Assembly (NCBI GenBank): GCA_013368375.1
Contig: JAACJP010000004.1
Coordinates: 558,001-622,000 of the forward strand
DNA from: Tricholomella constricta
Lineage: Eukaryota; Basidiomycota; Agaricomycetes; Agaricales; Lyophyllaceae
Direction of reading: 5' to 3'
Length of the DNA: 64,000 nucleotides
Both the position numbers and the translations under genes were made by a program. Positions 58,301-64,000 of the stretch are shown piece after piece. The notes under the pieces are model-generated. The model was given only the letters and a program-made list of their open reading frames with translations. It ran no database searches and was not told where the DNA came from. Each line of letters starts with the position of its first letter. Within the stretch, counting starts at the first letter, position 1.

Positions 58301-59771
58301 TGGTAGATGTGGATGGCGAGCATTACACTATGATCGCTGAGGAGCACGTTGTGTCTTTCGCCGACAAATTAAGAGGGGCACTTTGCCGCGCAGAAAGCTT
58401 ATTCTCGAAACGCCCGTCGCCCGAGTCTGTCCAACCCAGACTTCCCCGCCCGAAGCAAAACTTTGAGGAGGTGCCGATTATCGACTTCGCACTTGCGGAG
58501 ACGGACCCGGACGCCTACTTCCGACAACTTAGCTTTGCGATGGAGGATGTCGGCTTTGGTGTCTTTGTTAACGTGCCGGGTTTCGAGGACGAGTTCCAAA
58601 AAGAGTTATTTACTTTGGCGGAAGGACTCTTTTCCAGACCGTTGGAATGGAAGCAAGGCCTTGGGACCAAAAACTCGTATGCTCTGAGAGGTTACTTCAG
58701 AGCAGATGACATTGTTGGAGGGCATAAGGTCATATTTCTGTCTAACTGCAGCTATTATTACGAGCTGACGACCTTGATAGGCTTATGCAGAGGCATATCG
58801 TTTCGGGGCGGACATGCCTGCGCCTGAACCCAAAGGAGACTCTGAGGTACCATTTTGGTTGCGTCTTCACGAAGGTAAGATATTTCTCCTTCCATTCCTC
58901 TTGCTACCTTCCCAACGTTTCAATTTCGACAGGACCTAACCAATGGCCGAGAGAAGCCGACCTCCCCACCTTCCGCAGCAAGATGGAGACGCTTTTCGAG
59001 CGTTACCGCCTGCTCAACCTCAAGCTGAACCAACACATCTCGCAGCTGCTCAACATCCCCACCTCCGTTCTCGCCGACTTCTTCCCCGCCCAGACCGAGT
59101 TCAACTCCGCGATCTGGCACTACTTCCCCGTGACGCCGGAGCTGCTGCAGGAGGCGCGCAATGGGTTTGTGCAGGGAATGCACGAGCATCGCGATCCTTC
59201 GACGTTCGTGACGTGCTTGATCCAGTCGCGCGCGGGCCTCCAGGCGCAGAACCACCAGGGCAGGTGGGTCGATATTCCTATGGTCCCGGGCGGGGTGGTG
59301 TGCAACATTGGTACGTCCGCGTCGGCGCCTCTCAACGAAACGTAGAGGTGTTTATCATGAGTGTGTTGTGTAGGCGTCCAGTTGATGAAACTGACCGGCG
59401 GGCGCCTCGTCGCGACGCTGCACCGCGTCAACACGCTCAAGATCGACAAGGACAGGTGCGTTCTCGTTCTCTCCACTTGACTCATTCGCTCCTTCACTCA
59501 CTCACCTACTTATACGCGGTCGGTTCACAGATACACGATCCCCTACGTCCTCTCCACGAAGCTCGAGAAGCCCGTCTTGCCGCTGCCGCAGTTCGCGCAC
59601 CCCGAGCTTGCGAAGATGCACGCGGCGCCGAACGCGCGCATACAGCGGCTCATGGCGATTGAGGACCCGCTCGTGCGCAGCGGCTTTGCGCGCCTCAGCT
59701 TGTTCCCTGCGGTCACGCAGAAGCTTTACCCGGAAGAGTTTGCGGAGGGGCAGAGGATGGGGATTTTGTGA
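55362..59771 (+). CDS. A-T-TE synthetase fused to a 2-oxoglutarate/Fe(II) dioxygenase
   Basis: Eight exons (55362-55620, 55673-56120, 56183-56480, 56533-58728, 58793-58874, 58933-59310, 59374-59455, 59531-59771) sum to 1328 codons. The adenylation domain (about residues 10-540) has CFMLTSGSTGNSKAAGLRHS, NWIAFDHVACVSEIHL, GFGMTETG, FITGDVAVVDEDGNLHLMGR, and KTALGKISR with the A10 Lys. The carrier domain has FDIGASSMHLM; the phosphopantetheine Ser is about residue 612. The thioesterase has GYSFGGAVAFEAG (nucleophile Ser about 752) and a late His in DGEHYTMIAEEH. This order, without a condensation domain, is that of atromentin/terrequinone-type synthetases that dimerise aryl pyruvates. From about 978 it continues as an oxygenase: VPIIDFALAETDPDAYFRQL, EHRDPSTFV (HxD, about 1180) and GGRLVATLHRVN (distal His), with RYT in place of the usual RxS. 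A frame-true intron lies inside the oxygenase part. Start at MVYSEVFSTLSD. Confidence 0.9.
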
Positions 59772-60722
59772 TGTGATGAGGGATGAGGGGAATGTGCGGG
59801 CGCGTGGGGGGGTGATTGATATATCTATATGACTCAGTGAGAGGGTGGGGATGAATGATTTATTTATTGGTGTATTTACGTTATGTGCGAGAGGTGGGTG
59901 GTTTTAGGTGGACGATTATATATATTATAACCCGCCGGATGGTGTATGGTGTATGTATGTTTGAGTTGACCGCATTGAAGTTTTCTTTGCTTTAGATCGC
60001 CCCACATAAAAGCAAGCCTTGGAAAGCCATGTATGGTCATTCAATATTCAGCGCCCCATCTATTCATGGGGTCAGAAAAAGCAAAGGAAGAAAAACAAAG
60101 TAGAGTGAAGGGAAGAAAAATACACGGTGTAACATCGTTCCTTCATTGGTAATCGAATTGGTACTGCTACTGCGGACGACGAACGAACAAAAGAGATTAT
60201 AACACGACGCGACTTTGGGGGGATGGGAGATCGTTCACACTACCGTCGAGAAATAAGCTCAGAAAAGTCAGAGAGGGAAAAATTGTTCACGGAACGAAGT
60301 GCGGAAGGGAAGGGATGGGAGCAGTGAGTGATGGGGATCGCATTGGGGGGTTTTGTTAAGGCGCGACTGGTGATGAGGTTTTGGATGGCGGTAGGGAAGG
60401 TGCCGCCCATGTATGCAGTGGACGGAGATATGTGTGTGTGTGTGTGTGTGGATGCGATGAGGGCTGGGCGAGTAGGCGGATCCGAGGGGAAAGCAGTTTT
60501 ACAGCCGACATCTAAACGCGAAGGAAAAGGGGAAGAGAGGAGAGAGGAGAGGGGCCCAGTAAGACGCGAGCCCGGTGTATTACGGTAAACGATACACGAT
60601 ACAGTGGCAGAGGACGAAAGGAGGAGAGGAGCCCGGGAACCAAAAAGAGAAAATCGTGGGGATAAGAAAGAAGGGGCGAGATAGTCCGTTTTGTCTCGAG
60701 TTCGAGGTAGAGAGAAGAGAGA
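59772..60722. other. 3' region between converging genes
   Basis: 951 bp between the synthetase stop and the MAP kinase stop. Purine-rich on the plus strand at 60060-60330 and 60490-60720, hence the long but empty open frames. Confidence 0.5.
60431..60450. repeat. (TG)n microsatellite, 10 units
   Basis: Perfect TG run between the converging genes. Confidence 0.9.
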
Positions 60723-62527
<1,805 letters not shown>

Positions 62528-62914
62528 TGTGGGGCGTCGTGCAGGCTCCTGATGGAGTATAATGTGGCGGTGTAGGTGAAATGCGAGATACGCGGGAGAG
62601 AGAGAGCAGGAGTGGGTGTCGTGGTTTCAACTGGCCTGGCTTTTGAGGCGGTTGTAACTGATCCGGCTCGCGCTGATGCTGTCACAGACCCTTGCCCTGC
62701 CTCTCTACGTCATTTTCACCTCAATTATCCTGCGTAAAATTCCCATGCATCTCCTTAATCAATCCAAAAGAACCTTATCTGTTCTCATCTATCCTCAAGA
62801 ATAGCCTCAGCAGCATCCAAAAGCGCCGCTGAAACAGCGAATGTCGGAGCGTGGGAATTATGACGCCATGCTCTCACCGTTATGGTCAAAAATTTCGGAC
62901 TTGTTCCCGCCACC
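62528..62914. promoter_or_regulatory. Divergent promoter region, HOG1 / cytochrome b5 reductase
   Basis: 387 bp between the two oppositely directed start codons. The right-hand ATG is in a good context (CACCATG). I could not name a specific regulator site. Confidence 0.5.
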
Positions 62915-64000
62915 ATGTCCTTCCTCCGCGTCGCAGCCTCCCGTTCTTTCGTACGTCCCTTCCACCTTGTATCCCTGTGTGATCACTGACCCTTGTTATC
63001 CAGGCAGCCGGCACCCGTAGATATGCCTCCACTGCCCCCGCAGCAGCAAAGAAGCAGTCCAACCTCCCATATGCGTTCCTCGGTGCAGGTGTAGCCGGCA
63101 TGGGCGCCTACTTCTACATGGACTACAGCACCAAGGCACTCAAGCAGGAAAAAAGCCCTTTCGACCCCGAGAACTTTATCGATTTCAAGCTAAAGAAGGT
63201 CATTCCGTATAACCACAACACTTCCCAGTACGCTCATTACGCTCCTCTCTATGCCTGATTTTACTGACGCGTGAACCTAGGTTCGTGTTTGAGTTGCCCA
63301 ACAATGACGCCTCCCTCCTTCCCGTAGCGTCATGCGTCGTCGTCAAGTCGTCCGACCCAGACGCGCTGAAGGACGCCAAAGGCAGACCTATCATCCGGCC
63401 CTACACGCCCATTTCTGCACCTGATCACAAGGGCGAGCTTACATTCCTCATCAAGCAGTATGAAGCCGGAAACGCATCAAAACATATCTTCGGACTAAAG
63501 GTAGAGATAGTCACGCTGCTAACCCCGTTTCGCTGACGATCTGCGAAGGAAGGTGATACTTTGGCGATTAAGGGCCCCATTGTCAAATTTCCTTACAAGG
63601 GTCCGTTATCACCATTTTCCCGTGCTGCTCTGATAATGATTATTTCCCCTTCAGCCAACGAATTCGACCAAGTCGCGCTCATCGGTGGCGGAACCGGAAT
63701 GTGAGTCCCATTCGACCATTCATAATGGTAAGGAAGCCACTCCAGCTAATAATTGTCCACAGCACCCCTCTTTACCAAGTCCTGACTCACGCGCTCGCGG
63801 ACAAATCGAACAAGACCAAGTTCAAGCTCCTTTTCTCCAACGTGACAGAGGAGGACATTCTCCTCCGCGCAAATCTCGACGCGCTGCAGAAGAAATTCCC
63901 TGATACCCTCGACATTGTATACCTCCTTGACAAGCCCCAGGACTCGTGGACCGGTACGTTTCCCATTTGCGTACGCTCTTGTCCTTGCGGAGCTAACACT
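62915..64000 (+). CDS. MCR1: NADH-cytochrome b5 reductase, mitochondrial (partial)
   Basis: Starts MSFLRVAASRSFAAGTRRYA, a basic, Ser/Ala-rich mitochondrial presequence, then a membrane helix (YAFLGAGVAGMGAYFYMDY) as in Mcr1. The FAD-binding barrel begins DFKLKKVIPYNHNTSQFVFE and contains the RPYTPIS flavin motif, ELTFLIKQYEAGNASKHIF and KGPIVKFPYK. The NADH-binding part has VALIGGGTGITPLYQVL and LLFSNVTEEDILLRANLD. It reduces cytochrome b5 or related acceptors with NADH (ergosterol synthesis, antioxidant recycling). Introns are short (about 50-60 nt). The gene continues past the right edge; the C-terminal nucleotide-binding Cys-Gly motif is not in the window. Confidence 0.93.

Noticed and set aside
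58943..59662. 239-codon plus-strand frame overlapping the dioxygenase
   Set aside because: Alternate frame of the oxygenase exons; it reads through introns at 59311-59373 and 59456-59530 and has only low-complexity Arg/Ala sequence.

Overview
The window is nuclear DNA of a filamentous basidiomycete, most likely an agaricomycete. The evidence is gene style: dense genes split by many 45-65 nt GT-AG introns, tiny exons, several F-box proteins, a DFS-type orphan kinase, a Spherulin-4-like surface protein, an atromentin-synthetase-like A-T-TE enzyme and a TGY (Hog1-type) MAP kinase. All gene models were spliced by eye. For most of them the exon lengths add to a multiple of three and the joined reading frame restores conserved motifs.

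Layout. 0.2-13 kb: a proline/serine-rich unknown protein, LTO1, a Spherulin-4-like membrane protein, an F-box protein, a copper amine oxidase and glucose-6-phosphate isomerase. 13.5-17.2 kb: an orphan protein kinase and an intronless F-box protein. 18-19.7 kb: ribosomal protein genes eL21 and uS4, head to head over a 250 bp shared promoter. 19.9-30 kb: a GH47 alpha-mannosidase, an F-box protein, METTL16-like U6 RNA methyltransferase flanked by two serine tRNA genes, a threonine tRNA gene and a Chs4/Skt5-like Sel1-repeat protein ending in a CaaX box. 30.4-37.7 kb: an unknown protein, a C2H2 zinc-finger protein, a second threonine tRNA gene, a small basic unknown protein and a further F-box protein.

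38.1-45.4 kb is a nest of mobile elements. Two tandem, same-orientation copies of a non-autonomous element with long terminal inverted repeats (Mutator-like by structure) have been hit separately by solo-LTR-like insertions. Once these insertions and their target duplications are subtracted, the copies measure 1930 and 1932 bp. Three of the insertions sit in 4 bp CCGG target duplications.

45.7-59.8 kb is accessory. It holds a multi-pass membrane protein, a protein with a retropepsin-type active-site motif, an O-methyltransferase, a hemerythrin-like (HHE) protein and, as the main find, a 1327-residue enzyme. That enzyme has adenylation, thiolation and thioesterase domains (the architecture of fungal quinone/furanone synthetases) fused in one reading frame to an Fe(II)/2-oxoglutarate dioxygenase. 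With the O-methyltransferase and the HHE protein it looks like a small secondary-metabolite locus for an aryl-pyruvate-derived compound that is oxidised in cis. 60.7-64 kb returns to core genes: the Hog1-type MAP kinase and, divergently, a mitochondrial NADH-cytochrome b5 reductase that runs off the window.
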